From assembly GCF_000407445.1 (NCBI RefSeq), contig NZ_ASWB01000001.1, forward strand, positions 434,001 through 498,000: a stretch of DNA of 64,000 nucleotides. The letters are read 5' to 3'. Both the position numbers and the translations under genes were made by a program. Under the pieces are notes generated by a model that was not told where the DNA came from, did not search any database, and worked only from the letters and a program-made list of their open reading frames with translations. Numbering within the stretch: position 1 is the first letter of the stretch; every line of letters starts with the position of its first letter. This document shows positions 39,896 to 49,427 of this stretch, piece by piece. Source of the DNA: Enterococcus moraviensis ATCC BAA-383. Its GTDB lineage: Bacteria > Bacillota > Bacilli > Lactobacillales > Enterococcaceae.

Positions 39896-40171
39896 ATGAG
39901 GAAAGTCCGCATGAATGTGCAAGGACGTGTTCAAGGAGTCGGTTTTCGCTATATGACTAAAATGGTTGCAGATGAATTAGGTATTTACGGTACTGTTCGT
40001 AACGAAGATGACGGTTCTGTTTCAATTGAGGCTCTTGGCGACGATGAAATCATGACGAAATTTATCCAGAAAATCAAAGATTCCCCGAGTCCTGCTGGGC
40101 GTGTAACCTATGTGGCTATTCAAGATGATCCTTTTATAGAAGAATATACCAGCTTCAAAGTTACAAATTGA
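39896..40171 (+). CDS. acyP: Acylphosphatase
   Basis: Small cytosolic hydrolase of carboxyl-phosphate bonds such as in acetyl phosphate or 1,3-bisphosphoglycerate. It has 91 residues, the normal length. The phosphate-binding loop G-R-V-Q-G-V-G-F-R, with its catalytic Arg, lies near residues 10-18, and the conserved Asn is present in V-R-N-E-D-D-G-S. GCGAGGTG precedes the ATG. It is monocistronic, divergent from the RNA methyltransferase gene and followed by its own terminator and then yidC. Confidence 0.96.
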   Translation: MRKVRMNVQGRVQGVGFRYMTKMVADELGIYGTVRNEDDGSVSIEALGDDEIMTKFIQKIKDSPSPAGRVTYVAIQDDPFIEEYTSFKVTN

Positions 40172-40180
40172 TTTAAGCTA

Positions 40181-40223
40181 AGAAGAATCTTACTCGGTCT
40201 TGAGGCGGATTCTTCTGATTTTT
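40181..40223 (+). terminator. acyP terminator
   Basis: Stem AGAAGAATC (40181) with GATTCTTCT (ending 40216), then GATTTTTATT. Confidence 0.82.
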
Positions 40224-40224
40224 A

Positions 40225-40253
40225 TTGAAAAAAAACGCTTTTTCAAGTATAGT
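40225..40253 (+). promoter_or_regulatory. yidC promoter
   Basis: -35 TTGAAA (40225-40230), 17-base spacer, -10 TATAGT (40248-40253). The -35 and spacer also form an inverted repeat, TTGAAAAA (40225-40232) with TTTTTCAA (40239-40246), which might be an operator or chance. Confidence 0.72.
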
Positions 40254-40291
40254 TAACCTTGTGCAAATTTTTTAGAAAAGGAAAGAATAAA

Positions 40292-41221
40292 ATGAGAAAA
40301 TTAAATAAGTGGCTTCTCGGTTCCGGTCTATTCACTTTAGCTCTATTTTTATCTGGATGTGTAAAAACAGGATCAGATGGTCAACCAACAGGTGAAGGAA
40401 TCATCTATAACTTTTTAGTAAAACCAATGAGTAGTGCTATTACATACCTTGTTGATAATTTCGATTGGAATTATGGCTGGGCAATTATTTTTATCACGAT
40501 CATTGTTCGTTTGATCATTATGCCTTTAGGCTTGAATCAATCGAAAAAGAGTATGATCCAAACAGAAAAAATGCAAGCCATCAAACCGCAAATTGATGCC
40601 GCTCAAGCGAAAGTCAAAGAAGCAACGACTCGTGAAGAACAAATGCAAGCTCAAGCGGAGATGCAACAAGTTTACAAAGAAAATAATATGAGTATGATGG
40701 GCGGTATTGGTTGCCTACCATTATTAATTCAAATGCCAATTTTCTCTGCTCTATTCTTTGCCGCACGCTATACAAAAGGAATCAGCGATGCTTCATTTTT
40801 GGGTGTTAATCTTGGTCAACCAAGTATGATTTTTGTTGTTTTAGCTGGTGTTGCCTACTTACTTCAAGGGTACCTTTCTACGATCGGCATTCCTGAAGAA
40901 CAGAAAAAAACTATGAAATCTATGCTGATCGTTTCTCCTTTAATGATCGTATTTATGTCTATCAGCTCTCCAGCTGGTGTAACATTGTACTGGGTAGTCG
41001 GTGGGATTTTCAGTAGTATTCAAACATTGATCACAAATCAATTCTTAAAACCAAGAATCAAAGCGCAAGTAGCGGAAGAATTGAAACAAAATCCACCAAA
41101 ACAGGTCATTACACCTCGTAAAGATGTAACTCCTACAAAAGAAAAAGCAGTACAAAAAGTAGCGTCACAAAATAATACTTCTAAAAAAGGCAGAAATGCT
41201 GGAAAACAAAATAGAAATTAA
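40292..41221 (+). CDS. yidC: YidC/Oxa1 family membrane protein insertase (lipoprotein form)
   Basis: Inserts membrane proteins alone or with SecYEG. It has 309 residues, the Gram-positive size without the large periplasmic domain of E. coli YidC. Residues 1-23 are a lipoprotein signal ending in L-S-G-C (Cys23). The conserved core of about five segments starts at W-N-Y-G-W-A-I-I, with the family Arg in the hydrophilic groove. A basic, Lys-rich C-terminal tail is present. I start it at 40292 after AAAAGGAAAG. Gram-positive bacteria often carry two copies, and this one looks like the acyP-linked copy seen in enterococci and relatives. Confidence 0.95.
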   Translation: MRKLNKWLLGSGLFTLALFLSGCVKTGSDGQPTGEGIIYNFLVKPMSSAITYLVDNFDWNYGWAIIFITIIVRLIIMPLGLNQSKKSMIQTEKMQAIKPQIDAAQAKVKEATTREEQMQAQAEMQQVYKENNMSMMGGIGCLPLLIQMPIFSALFFAARYTKGISDASFLGVNLGQPSMIFVVLAGVAYLLQGYLSTIGIPEEQKKTMKSMLIVSPLMIVFMSISSPAGVTLYWVVGGIFSSIQTLITNQFLKPRIKAQVAEELKQNPPKQVITPRKDVTPTKEKAVQKVASQNNTSKKGRNAGKQNRN

Positions 41222-41270
41222 AAAAATAAGAACCAACGCAACTTGAGTTTTGCGTTGGTTCTTATTTTTT
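41221..41270. terminator. Bidirectional terminator between yidC and the TetR gene
   Basis: A perfect 21-bp inverted repeat (41221-41241 with 41250-41270) around an 8-base loop, with poly-A and poly-T outer ends. It overlaps both stop codons. Confidence 0.94.
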
Positions 41271-41838
41271 ATTTACTAGCCGAAACACCAAAGACGAAAA
41301 GATCCACAACTTGAGTAATGCTTAAAGATGATCTGCTTTGCTCGGTTTTGATATAAGGAGACAGTGTATTTAGAAAATGTGTCGTCGCAACTTCTGGCGA
41401 CAACCCCTTGCGAATTGAAAAGTCACTTTTTTCAAAAAGGTTCAGCAAAGGCTTTTTGTATGAGTCATTCCATAATGAAAATAATTTAAACTGCGTTTCC
41501 TTTGTTAATTTTGTTCTAAAATCATGCATCATCAAATCAAAATCAAATGGATGTTTTGTTTTTAGACATTCAGCAAACTGCTGTAATTTATTGATCGTAT
41601 CCAAACTCTGATCTTCAACAATTTTCAATAACTCTTCATTTACATCTCCCAACAAGCTTTCAATGACACCAATATAAACTTCTTCCTTATTCCTAAAATG
41701 ATGGTATAAATTAGGTTGGGTTACTTCAGCTAATTGAGCAATTTGTCTGGTCGACGTACTTTGATAACCATTATCCATAAATAACCGAGTTGCCACTTGA
41801 ATGATTCTATCTCTTGTATTTTTCATTTCTTTATCCAT
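41269..41838 (-). CDS. TetR-family transcriptional regulator
   Basis: This 189-residue regulator has an N-terminal TetR helix-turn-helix (T-R-D-R-I-I-Q-V-A-T-R-L-F, then S-T-R-Q-I-A-Q-L-A-E-V-T-Q-P-N-L-Y-H-H-F). A ligand-binding C-terminal domain follows with no close family signature. It is the last gene of a five-gene operon. No divergent gene carries its own operator here. The likely target is the inverted-repeat cluster in front of the first operon gene at 45747. TetR proteins of this type often sense lipophilic ligands, which would suit the membrane genes it accompanies. Confidence 0.93.
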   Translation of the reverse strand: MDKEMKNTRDRIIQVATRLFMDNGYQSTSTRQIAQLAEVTQPNLYHHFRNKEEVYIGVIESLLGDVNEELLKIVEDQSLDTINKLQQFAECLKTKHPFDFDLMMHDFRTKLTKETQFKLFSLWNDSYKKPLLNLFEKSDFSIRKGLSPEVATTHFLNTLSPYIKTEQSRSSLSITQVVDLFVFGVSASK

Positions 41839-41900
41839 TGCTTAGCCACCTATAGTTGATTTCAATACCATTTTAACAGAAGCAGACAAAGAAACCTATA

Positions 41901-42707
41901 CTAGATAACACTCTTTTTCCTTTTAAAGTATAACACCAATTCATAAATGCAAACAATGGCCAACAAGACTAAGCAAATCACGACTGTCAAAATGATTGGT
42001 GGATATGCTCCATCCCAGCCATCTGTTGCTTGATGTTTATTCAAAATTCCATAATAGGCCCATAAAGTAGCCAAACCATAAGCGATATCTCGATTACGAA
42101 GAATTGTTGTAGTAATAATCAATAATCCAATAATCAATATAGCAACCGTCCAAAACACTTGATTGTCTTGAAGAAAGGCAATATTTTTATCGACTAAAAA
42201 GGCGGTGATGTTGGCAATTGTCGCAATTGTGATCCAGCCAAAGTAAACGCTAAATGGTAATCTGATAAAAACATAATCTCTTTTGCTCAGTGGTTCATTC
42301 GCCAAGATACGGTTTACATAGATTAATGTGACCAATAAGACTAACATGATCACAACGGATACATCTATTTGTAAATATTGCCAGGCCACCAACCAAATAC
42401 TGTTTAATATAGAAGAAACAATAAACACATTTCTCACTTTATTACCAACTGCTGGATTCGAAAGAATTGACCCAGCACTCGGTTTAAGCCATTGATATAG
42501 AACAAATCCTGCCAAAAGTAAATAAATGACAGACCAGATTGCAAATGTTAACCCTGAAGGAGCAAATAAATTGGGATAAGAATCGGAAACCTCTTGTGTC
42601 GTCATACCATTTAACGGTAACAAAACCGCCGCTGCATTTGTCGCAATCATCACAAAATAAATAATCGTTACTAGCCATTTTGATGCTGAAGAATTACTTT
42701 TACTCAT
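41901..42707 (-). CDS. TspO/MBR-like tryptophan-rich membrane protein (large form)
   Basis: This 268-residue integral membrane protein has about seven or eight hydrophobic segments. It carries the TspO-like stretch F-A-P-S-G-L-T-F-A-I-W-S-V-I-Y and several membrane tryptophans. Classical TspO has about 155 residues and five segments, so this is the longer variant usually annotated as tryptophan-rich sensory protein. TspO proteins bind porphyrins and sterol-like lipids, but the function of the long form is unknown. I start it at 42707 after GAGGGGG. It lies 13 bases after the DUF1295 gene. Confidence 0.75.
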   Translation of the reverse strand: MSKSNSSASKWLVTIIYFVMIATNAAAVLLPLNGMTTQEVSDSYPNLFAPSGLTFAIWSVIYLLLAGFVLYQWLKPSAGSILSNPAVGNKVRNVFIVSSILNSIWLVAWQYLQIDVSVVIMLVLLVTLIYVNRILANEPLSKRDYVFIRLPFSVYFGWITIATIANITAFLVDKNIAFLQDNQVFWTVAILIIGLLIITTTILRNRDIAYGLATLWAYYGILNKHQATDGWDGAYPPIILTVVICLVLLAIVCIYELVLYFKRKKSVI

Positions 42708-42720
42708 TTTACTTCCCCCT

Positions 42721-43494
42721 CTATAATCCTTTCTTTCCAACAAACGGAATAAACTTTGGTGTCTTTTTAGCATATTCAATAAAATCTGGACGATCTTTGT
42801 ATTTCTTTTCTAATAATGGAACACCTGACACAAATAAAAGTAATAAAGTAATCGTCATAGGACCAATGATGCCCCAAGCATTTCGTACATCATTCAAACT
42901 TACAAGAAAAATTCCCCACCAACTAAGAGCTTCTCCGAAATAATTGGGATGTCTTGTTAAAGACCATAATCCTGTTGTTAAAAGCTTTCCGTGGTTGCTG
43001 TTATCTTTTTTAAATTTCGTTAACTCATAATCGCCGATCGTTTCAAAACCAAAACCCACTAACCAAACCACGATTCCTAAAATATTCCACCAATAAAATG
43101 AATCCACTGAACTTGTCATAACAAAAAGAATCGGCATCGATACAATTAACAATAGTACGCCTTGCAAAACAAATACATTTAGGTAGGCTTTTAACTTTGC
43201 TAAATGAGTGCCCCAGCGTTTTCTCATATTTACATAACGATAATCTTCTGGCTTTCCGATATTGCGTTTCGCTAAGTGGAAAAACAAACGTAAGCCCCAA
43301 ATAGTTACTAGAACAAGAACAATCGTACTAACCCTAGTTTTTTCAGGCATCACGACATATCCTGTAATCGCTACAAGGACAAAACCAATTCCCCAAGCTA
43401 AATCAACAATAGAATTATTATGTAAATATTGTGCTAAAAAAAACAACGACGTAAAATAGACAAACAGAACACCACTAATAATCCAAATAGTCAT
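42721..43494 (-). CDS. DUF1295 membrane protein (steroid 5-alpha-reductase/ICMT-like)
   Basis: This 257-residue membrane protein has about six hydrophobic segments and the C-terminal signature [10 protein letters not shown], shared by DUF1295, steroid 5-alpha-reductase-like and isoprenylcysteine methyltransferase-like enzymes. The motif binds NADPH or S-adenosylmethionine in characterised relatives, so a lipid reductase or methyltransferase is likely and the substrate is unknown. The ATG at 43494 lies one base after the stop of the DAK2-DegV gene, implying tight coupling. The ribosome-binding site is within that gene. Confidence 0.82.
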   Translation of the reverse strand: MTIWIISGVLFVYFTSLFFLAQYLHNNSIVDLAWGIGFVLVAITGYVVMPEKTRVSTIVLVLVTIWGLRLFFHLAKRNIGKPEDYRYVNMRKRWGTHLAKLKAYLNVFVLQGVLLLIVSMPILFVMTSSVDSFYWWNILGIVVWLVGFGFETIGDYELTKFKKDNSNHGKLLTTGLWSLTRHPNYFGEALSWWGIFLVSLNDVRNAWGIIGPMTITLLLLFVSGVPLLEKKYKDRPDFIEYAKKTPKFIPFVGKKGL

Positions 43495-43495
43495 A

Positions 43496-45304
43496 CTAAT
43501 TCCCACTTTCTTCAATTTCAATCGCTACAGCTACACTACCTTGACCCGCACTCATTGCAACGACAGTTGAAATGGCCATCATAAAATTGGGTTCAAATCC
43601 AAACTGTTTGGTCAATTTATTTTTCCAACTTATCGCGCGTTCCTCGGCATTAGCGTGAATCACTGCATAGCGTTTTATTTTATTTTTCTCAGTTATTTTT
43701 TTCAGTTCATGGATAATTTTCTTTTCATTTCCTTCTAGGCTAAAGGCAAAATTACTTAACTTCCCTTCACCTTCTTCATTTAGACTAACAACAGGCTTTA
43801 CATTGATTTTCTTCGCTATTTTACCGACAAATTGTGGTATTCTACCAGAATCGATCATAGGATCTAAGTTATCCACGCTAACGAGTATTTTGAACTGACT
43901 TCGTTTCTTTTTAACCTTTGCGACGATTTCATCAAAAGATAGCCCTGATTGAATCCATTCATTGGCTCTCATAATTAATAATCCTTGCGCAGCAGAATTT
44001 TGTTTAGAATCAATAACTTCGATCCTTGTACCAGCTGATGTCACCCGTTTGGCTACTTCTTTAACGGTATGTAATGTTCCACTTAATTTTCCAGCAACCG
44101 TAATCACTAAAATTGCTTCATACTTCGTTTCTAAAAAAGAAAAAAGATTTTCTACGGTTTTTAGTGTCGGCTGAGAGCTTGTCGCTCGTCCTGAATGATT
44201 TTTATCTAGTTTAAAAAACTGATGACTTTGAATCGTTATTTTATCGATATAACTAGTATTTCCAATCAAAATATTCATTGGCAAAACATGTATCTGGTTA
44301 TTTAATACATACTCCGCTGGTAGATCAGCAACCGAATCTGTAACTAAAGCAATCGATGATTTTTTATGGGTATTGACTTGATACTGCAACAGCATATCAT
44401 CCGCTTTTTGTTGAACTGGTTGACCAATTGTACTTAAATAGCTTAATACTTGGTCTGGCTGATTAGAATGGATATGAATTCTAGCTTTTTTACGATTCAC
44501 AGCAACAATCAATGAATCTCCATAAGCATTTAACTCTTCTAAAATTTCTTCTTTTGATAGCGTCACTTGATCTAGCAATACCTCGGTACAGTATCTAAAT
44601 TTAGGTTCTGACGTATTCGGATGTAGCGCTTCTGATACTTCTAGTTTGATTGAGCCGTTAGAATCAATATTTGATTTTATTGCAGTTTGTTTATTTACAA
44701 AAGCTTGTGTAAATCCTTCTATAAAAATATAAAATCCCTTGGCACCAGCATCGACTACTTGATTGCGTTGCAAGACTTTCAATTGTTTCGTTGTATTTTT
44801 TAGCGCATGCTCTGCTTCAATGAGTGCTTTTGGGAGTAGTTTTTCTAACCCATGCACTTGTTCATTTTCATTAAGTGCTTCAGCCCAAGTTCGAATCACA
44901 GTAATGATTGTTCCTTCAACCGGATTGCTAATGGCTTGATAGGCTTCACTGATTGCTAACTTCACGCTTTTCACAAAACTTGTGACTGAATTTTTTTCTT
45001 CCTGAAGTAATAGATTGTTATAAATACCATTAAAATATTGTGCAAAAATAATACCTGAATTTCCTCTTGCCCCTATCAGAGATGCATCTGCAATTTTTTC
45101 GAGAACATCCTCAACTGAGAATGCTTCATCTTTTGTTTCTTCCAAAATAGTTTGCATCAAGGAAGCCAAATTACTGCCCGTATCTCCATCTGATACTGGG
45201 AAAACATTAATTTGATTCAATTCTTGTTTTCCATTTATAAGTTGAATGGCTCCTTGTTGAAAAGCAAACAACAATTCTTTATAATCAATAGACTGACTGT
45301 TCAT
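43496..45304 (-). CDS. DAK2 (DhaL-like kinase) and DegV (fatty-acid-binding) fusion protein
   Basis: This 602-residue protein combines two families. Residues 1 to about 200 are a DAK2/DhaL ATP-binding domain with V-S-D-G-D-T-G-S-N (D39-N45) and G-A-R-G-N-S-G. About 200-310 resembles the middle region of FakA. About 318-600 is a full DegV domain ([20 protein letters not shown]). In Staphylococcus aureus the FakA kinase and separate DegV-type FakB carriers phosphorylate exogenous fatty acids. A single-chain version is the natural inference here. It sits between two membrane-protein genes in a TetR-regulated operon. Confidence 0.9.
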   Translation of the reverse strand: MNSQSIDYKELLFAFQQGAIQLINGKQELNQINVFPVSDGDTGSNLASLMQTILEETKDEAFSVEDVLEKIADASLIGARGNSGIIFAQYFNGIYNNLLLQEEKNSVTSFVKSVKLAISEAYQAISNPVEGTIITVIRTWAEALNENEQVHGLEKLLPKALIEAEHALKNTTKQLKVLQRNQVVDAGAKGFYIFIEGFTQAFVNKQTAIKSNIDSNGSIKLEVSEALHPNTSEPKFRYCTEVLLDQVTLSKEEILEELNAYGDSLIVAVNRKKARIHIHSNQPDQVLSYLSTIGQPVQQKADDMLLQYQVNTHKKSSIALVTDSVADLPAEYVLNNQIHVLPMNILIGNTSYIDKITIQSHQFFKLDKNHSGRATSSQPTLKTVENLFSFLETKYEAILVITVAGKLSGTLHTVKEVAKRVTSAGTRIEVIDSKQNSAAQGLLIMRANEWIQSGLSFDEIVAKVKKKRSQFKILVSVDNLDPMIDSGRIPQFVGKIAKKINVKPVVSLNEEGEGKLSNFAFSLEGNEKKIIHELKKITEKNKIKRYAVIHANAEERAISWKNKLTKQFGFEPNFMMAISTVVAMSAGQGSVAVAIEIEESGN

Positions 45305-45311
45305 ATGCTAC

Positions 45312-45716
45312 TTACCTCCAGTTGAAATGCTGTGCTACAAAAACAGTGATCCCACTCGTAGCTGCAGTAACGCTTGCTCCCCATATCAGATCAATGATCG
45401 TCACAGAAGTAGGCCAGCCTTTAATTGTAGCAAGATTCGTCAAATCATAAGTCGCATAACACAATAACCCAAGAAAGGCACCAGCCATTAAGGCATACAT
45501 CAAACTTCCTTTTTCAAGGGCAGGATAAACAACAAAAAAGAGAACACCCATTAGATACAATACATAAAAAATGGACGCTGGAATTAGTTTGGTTGTTCCT
45601 AATAAACTTCCCAACTGCTCTTGATACATCTTTCTAGCAATTAAAAGCAACCAAGTAAAATCAAGAACTAAAAACGTGAGCGCTGCAATACTAAATAATT
45701 TCAAAAAATGATTCAT
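45312..45716 (-). CDS. DUF2177 membrane protein
   Basis: 134-residue membrane protein with four hydrophobic segments, matching DUF2177 (L-D-F-T-W-L near residue 18, C-Y-A-T-Y-D-L-T-N-L-A in the third segment, and a W-G-A motif near the end). Function is unknown. From memory, DUF2177 and DUF1295 genes often occur together near lipid-modifying enzymes. I start it at 45716 with AGGAGGAG upstream. It is the first gene of the five-gene operon and directly follows the probable operator. Confidence 0.82.
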   Translation of the reverse strand: MNHFLKLFSIAALTFLVLDFTWLLLIARKMYQEQLGSLLGTTKLIPASIFYVLYLMGVLFFVVYPALEKGSLMYALMAGAFLGLLCYATYDLTNLATIKGWPTSVTIIDLIWGASVTAATSGITVFVAQHFNWR

Positions 45717-45746
45717 TTTCTCTCCTCCTATTAAAAAATGCAACAC

Positions 45747-45768
45747 CTTATCGATTGATAAGTTTATC
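45747..45768 (-). promoter_or_regulatory. Operator-like inverted repeats and promoter of the DUF2177 operon
   Basis: CTTATC-GATT-GATAAG (45747-45762) is an inverted repeat. Its right arm is reused in a second one, GATAA-GT-TTATC (45757-45768). An extended -10-like TGGTACGAT lies just upstream on the minus strand, so the repeats cover the expected start point. The TetR protein of the same operon is the likely binder. Confidence 0.6.
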
Positions 45769-45848
45769 GTACCACGTTAAAATAATTTATGAAAAAATTT
45801 TGCTTGAACATTTGATTTAATTCTACTTCGAAAAATTTTATGTATAAA

Positions 45849-45889
45849 AAAGGTGAGAACAACGCTTTCTATGCGTTGTTCTCACCTTT
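45849..45889 (-). terminator. glyS terminator
   Basis: Perfect 17-bp stem AAAGGTGAGAACAACGC (45849) with GCGTTGTTCTCACCTTT (ending 45889), followed by a U-run on the minus strand. Confidence 0.93.
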
Positions 45890-45896
45890 ATCTCTT

Positions 45897-47978
45897 TTAT
45901 TTTACGATCAATAAATCAAGACTAGCTAATGATAATGACATTTTGGCAATTCGATTTAGTTCTTTCAAACGATTTGCTTTTACTTGTTCATCTTCCACCA
46001 TAACCATCGTCTCTTCAAAATACTGCTCGATCAGTGGACGTAACGCTACCAATGCTTGATAGTTTTCCGCCATTGTATTTTCATTAAATGTTTCTTCTAT
46101 TTGATTCACAGCTTGATGTAGAGCTTTCTCTGCTTCATTTTCAAATAAAGTTGCATCGACTTTGCTATCGGGACTTAATAGTTCATGACCTTTTTTAGCT
46201 AAATTGATTACTCGTGTCAAAGCTTCAACAGAGGGTCTAAAGTCTTTATCCAATAAATGATTTTTTAAAATATTAGCTGATGAGAATAATTTTGCTAAGT
46301 CTTTTTGTTCAGATGATATCACTGCATCAATTACATCGTGACGTACATCTTTTGTACTTAACAACTGACGTAGACGCGCTTTTACAAACTCAATTACTTC
46401 TTCTTGTCCATTCGCCAATTGGATACCGTATTTTTCACTATCTGAATTCACAGCTGTATCGATTTCCATTTGTAGTTTAACCAATGGGAATTGCCAACCT
46501 TTATTCTCAACGATTCGAATCACGCCATATGTTTGACGACGTAATGCGTATGGGTCATTTGAACCACTCGGAATCATTCCAACTGTGAAGAATGAAAAGA
46601 CACTGTCTAACTTATCTGCAATTGCTAATACTGATCCAACAGAAGAAATAGGCAGTTCACCTTCACTTGACGTTGGTAAATAATGTTCACGGATCGCCTG
46701 TGCTACTGCAGGTTTTTCACCTTGAAGCAATGCATATTTTTCACCCATGATTCCTTGCAACTCAGGAAATTCTCCCACCATGTTCGTTACTAGATCAAAC
46801 TTATAAATCTCAGAAGCACGTTTTAAATCTAACAGTTCATCTTCTGATAAACCTACTTCTTTTCCAATGATTTGCCCAATGATCCCCACACGTTGCATTT
46901 TTTCATAAATCGTTCCAATTTTTTCATGGAATGTCACATTTTTTAGTTTTGTAACACATTCTTCAATCGATAATTTTTTATCTTCGTTATAGAAAAACTC
47001 AGCATCTTCTAGACGAGCGATTAACACTTTTTCATTTCCCTTGATAACATTTTCAATGTGCACATTGTTCCCATTTCTTACAGAAATAAAATGTGGCAAC
47101 AATAGTCCTTGGTCATTGCGAACGTCAAAATAGCGTTGATGTTCTTTCATCGAAGTTACTAATACTTCATCTGGAACAGAAAGATATTTTTCATCAAAAG
47201 CACCCACAAATGCAGTTGGATATTCAACTAAATTATTGACTTCTTCCAATAATTTCTCGTCTAAATCCAATTTCCAATTATGTTTATCGGCTAATTCATT
47301 AGCTTGAGCCGTGATCATTTTTTTTCTTTCGTTAGGATCAACAATCACGAATTGTGCTTTCATTTTTTCTTCGTATTCTTTTGAATGCTCAACTGTCACA
47401 TCATCTCCTAAGAAACGATGCCCTCTTGAGCGTTTTCCAGTTGTTACATCTAACACAGAAAATGGAATCACTTCATCATTGAGCAATGCGACAATCCAAT
47501 GAATCGGACGAATATATTCAAAATCATGCTCACCCCAGTGCATTGTAACTGGAAATGTTAAACTTGTAATAACCTCTTTTAAGCCAGCTAATACATCGAT
47601 TGTTTTTTGACCTCGGTTATGTTTTGTCACATAAACGTATTCTACACCGTTCAGTTCTTTAAACATAATTGCCTCTGTAGTCAAGCCTTGTCCTCTAACA
47701 AAACCTTCCGCAGCTTTACTCCAATTTCCTTCGCCATCTTGCGCAATTTTTTTAGCAGGTCCTTTTACTTCTTCTTGTGTATCTTCTTGTTGTTCAGGCA
47801 ATTGTGTCACACGTACCGCCAAACGACGAGGTGTTGAAAAGCTTTGAACTGTTTCGTAAGTCAACTTGTTTTCATCTAAGAACTTTATTATTTTAGCTTC
47901 TAATTGTAAACGACTTGGGCTGACAATATGAGCAGGCATTTCTTCCAAACCAATTTCAAGTAATAAATCTTTTGCCAT
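45897..47978 (-). CDS. glyS: Glycyl-tRNA synthetase beta subunit
   Basis: Large subunit of the bacterial alpha2-beta2 glycyl-tRNA synthetase, involved in tRNA recognition. It has 693 residues, the normal length. The N-terminus [11 protein letters not shown], the S-T-P-R-R-L-A-V-R motif and an HD-type region are family features, and the C-terminus ends in the anticodon-binding-like helical domain. It begins one base after the glyQ stop and ends at a strong terminator. Its expression is controlled by the T-box at 49184. Confidence 0.98.
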   Translation of the reverse strand: MAKDLLLEIGLEEMPAHIVSPSRLQLEAKIIKFLDENKLTYETVQSFSTPRRLAVRVTQLPEQQEDTQEEVKGPAKKIAQDGEGNWSKAAEGFVRGQGLTTEAIMFKELNGVEYVYVTKHNRGQKTIDVLAGLKEVITSLTFPVTMHWGEHDFEYIRPIHWIVALLNDEVIPFSVLDVTTGKRSRGHRFLGDDVTVEHSKEYEEKMKAQFVIVDPNERKKMITAQANELADKHNWKLDLDEKLLEEVNNLVEYPTAFVGAFDEKYLSVPDEVLVTSMKEHQRYFDVRNDQGLLLPHFISVRNGNNVHIENVIKGNEKVLIARLEDAEFFYNEDKKLSIEECVTKLKNVTFHEKIGTIYEKMQRVGIIGQIIGKEVGLSEDELLDLKRASEIYKFDLVTNMVGEFPELQGIMGEKYALLQGEKPAVAQAIREHYLPTSSEGELPISSVGSVLAIADKLDSVFSFFTVGMIPSGSNDPYALRRQTYGVIRIVENKGWQFPLVKLQMEIDTAVNSDSEKYGIQLANGQEEVIEFVKARLRQLLSTKDVRHDVIDAVISSEQKDLAKLFSSANILKNHLLDKDFRPSVEALTRVINLAKKGHELLSPDSKVDATLFENEAEKALHQAVNQIEETFNENTMAENYQALVALRPLIEQYFEETMVMVEDEQVKANRLKELNRIAKMSLSLASLDLLIVK

Positions 47979-47979
47979 G

Positions 47980-48888
47980 TTATTTTGCCTCCTTCGTAGT
48001 TTGATTTTCTTTGTTTAAAAGCGGGAAACCTAATTTTTCACGTTCAGCAACAAAAATTTTCGCCACAGACTTAGCTAAATTTCTGATACGAGCTAAATAG
48101 CCTGCCCGCTCAGTTACTGACACTGCACCCCGAGCATCTAATAAATTAAATGTGTGGCTACATTTCAAAATGTAATCATATGCCGGATGAACAAGGCTTT
48201 CGTCAATGCAACGCTTCGCTTCTTTTTCAAATTTATCAAAGTTTTCTAATAACATCTCTTGGTTACTAATTTCAAACGAATATTTCGAATGTTCATATTC
48301 AGGCTGATTGAAGATTTCTCCATATTTCACCCCTTGTGTCCATTCTAAATCGTAAACACTTTCTACTTCTTGAATATATGAAGCTAAACGCTCAAGTCCA
48401 TATGTGATTTCAGACGTAACTGGATGACAAGCCAAACCTCCTACTTGTTGGAAATACGTAAATTGCGTAATTTCCATACCATCAAGCCAAACTTCCCAAC
48501 CTAGACCCGCACATCCCATTGAAGGATTTTCCCAGTTATCTTCAACGAAACGAATATCATGCGCTAATGGATCAATTCCTAATAATTCTAAACTTTCTAA
48601 ATATAACTCCTGAATATTGTCAGGAGAAGGTTTCATCACAACTTGAAATTGATGATGTTGATATAAACGGTTTGGATTTTCCCCATAACGTCCATCTGCT
48701 GGTCTTCTTGATGGTTCCACATAAGCCGCATTCCAAGGCTCTGGACCGATTGCTCGTAAAAAAGTATACGGGCTCATTGTCCCTGCACCTTTTTCCGTAT
48801 CATAAGCTTGCATTAGCATGCAGCCATTTGATGACCAAAATTTTTGTAACGTTAAAATCATTTCTTGTACCGTAAGTTTCTTTTCCAT
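47980..48888 (-). CDS. glyQ: Glycyl-tRNA synthetase alpha subunit
   Basis: Catalytic subunit of the alpha2-beta2 enzyme that attaches glycine to tRNA. It has 302 residues, as usual. The N-terminal [20 protein letters not shown] and [17 protein letters not shown] motifs are characteristic. AGGAGG precedes the ATG. Two structured repeats lie between the T-box and the ribosome-binding site. Confidence 0.98.
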   Translation of the reverse strand: MEKKLTVQEMILTLQKFWSSNGCMLMQAYDTEKGAGTMSPYTFLRAIGPEPWNAAYVEPSRRPADGRYGENPNRLYQHHQFQVVMKPSPDNIQELYLESLELLGIDPLAHDIRFVEDNWENPSMGCAGLGWEVWLDGMEITQFTYFQQVGGLACHPVTSEITYGLERLASYIQEVESVYDLEWTQGVKYGEIFNQPEYEHSKYSFEISNQEMLLENFDKFEKEAKRCIDESLVHPAYDYILKCSHTFNLLDARGAVSVTERAGYLARIRNLAKSVAKIFVAEREKLGFPLLNKENQTTKEAK

Positions 48889-48903
48889 AATGATCCTCCT
48901 AAT

Positions 48904-49017
48904 TTAAAAACGTAGTAGTTCGTTTGGCTTTGATGGAAAAAAATGAGTGTGGCAGTTGTCTGACACATTCCATTTCTATCTTTTTCCCGAAAGATTAGCC
49001 CGTGAAACTAGATAACA
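48904..49017 (-). repeat. Structured intergenic repeat, copy 3a (glyQ leader)
   Basis: About 114-bp unit that ends 15 bases before the glyQ start codon. The inner stem TGTGGCAG...CTGACACA is present (one mismatch). The outer stem is degraded on the left (TAGTAGTT versus AGCCCGT). It is in direct tandem with copy 3b. Confidence 0.83.
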
Positions 49018-49150
49018 TAAAAGCGTAACGGGCTCGTTTAACCTTGATAGGAAAATAGGAAAAATTGAGTGTGGCGGTTGTCAGACACATTCCATTTTTA
49101 TCTTTTTCCCGAAAGATTAGCCCGTGAAACTAGATAACATAAAAGCGTAG
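49018..49150 (-). repeat. Structured intergenic repeat, copy 3b plus start of a third unit
   Basis: A complete unit (49018-49139) with outer stem ACGGGCT (49028-49034) and AGCCCGT (49119-49125), a compensatory change relative to copies 1 and 2a. The inner hairpin is TGTG...CACA. AAAAGCGTAG at 49141-49150 is the first ten bases of another unit, truncated next to the T-box. Confidence 0.85.
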
Positions 49151-49183
49151 TCCACTCATTTTTGTTATTAAAAAAGTAGAAAA

Positions 49184-49385
49184 CAAAAAGTCCCTATGCC
49201 TCTAAGAGACATAGGGACGAATAATCGCGGTTCCACCCTACTTCCGATATCAACTATCGGCAGCTTCGTTTAAGCATACTCAAAAGCGCCTTTCAAAAGG
49301 TTGCATGTATCTGGCTCACACTTTCCCAGACTCGCTATAACAGCAGTACTTTTTACTCTTCTTTTTCAACGTATTTATTCAATTC
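49184..49385 (-). promoter_or_regulatory. T-box riboswitch controlling glyQS
   Basis: On the minus strand the conserved T-box sequence AGGGTGGAACCGCG (core 49237-49226) is followed by a terminator stem GTCCCTATG...CATAGGGAC (49190-49218) and a U-run. Stem I lies upstream, from about 49365. Uncharged tRNA-Gly should favour the antiterminator. A candidate glycine specifier GGC lies near 49287 in a loop region (AAAGGCGC), but the stem I fold is not certain by eye. The 539-base gap also contains the two repeats. Confidence 0.9.
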
Positions 49386-49391
49386 CTCTTT

Positions 49392-49420
49392 ATGATAATC
49401 TTAGTTTGATAAGAAGTCAA
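49392..49420 (-). promoter_or_regulatory. glyQS promoter
   Basis: -35 TTGACT (49420-49415) and -10 TATCAT (49397-49392) separated by 17 bases, starting the T-box transcript near 49385. It begins eight bases after the stop codon of the upstream ATPase gene. Confidence 0.82.
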
Positions 49421-49427
49421 ATGTTTT

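Noticed and set aside
39896-41221. Two membrane/metabolic genes (acyP, yidC) as a single operon
   Set aside because: A terminator at 40181 and a separate promoter at 40225 lie between them, so I treat them as independent.
48904-49150. Tandem direct repeats that might be read as a CRISPR array
   Set aside because: Units of ~120 bp are repeated over their whole length with no short-repeat/unique-spacer pattern, and no cas genes are present.
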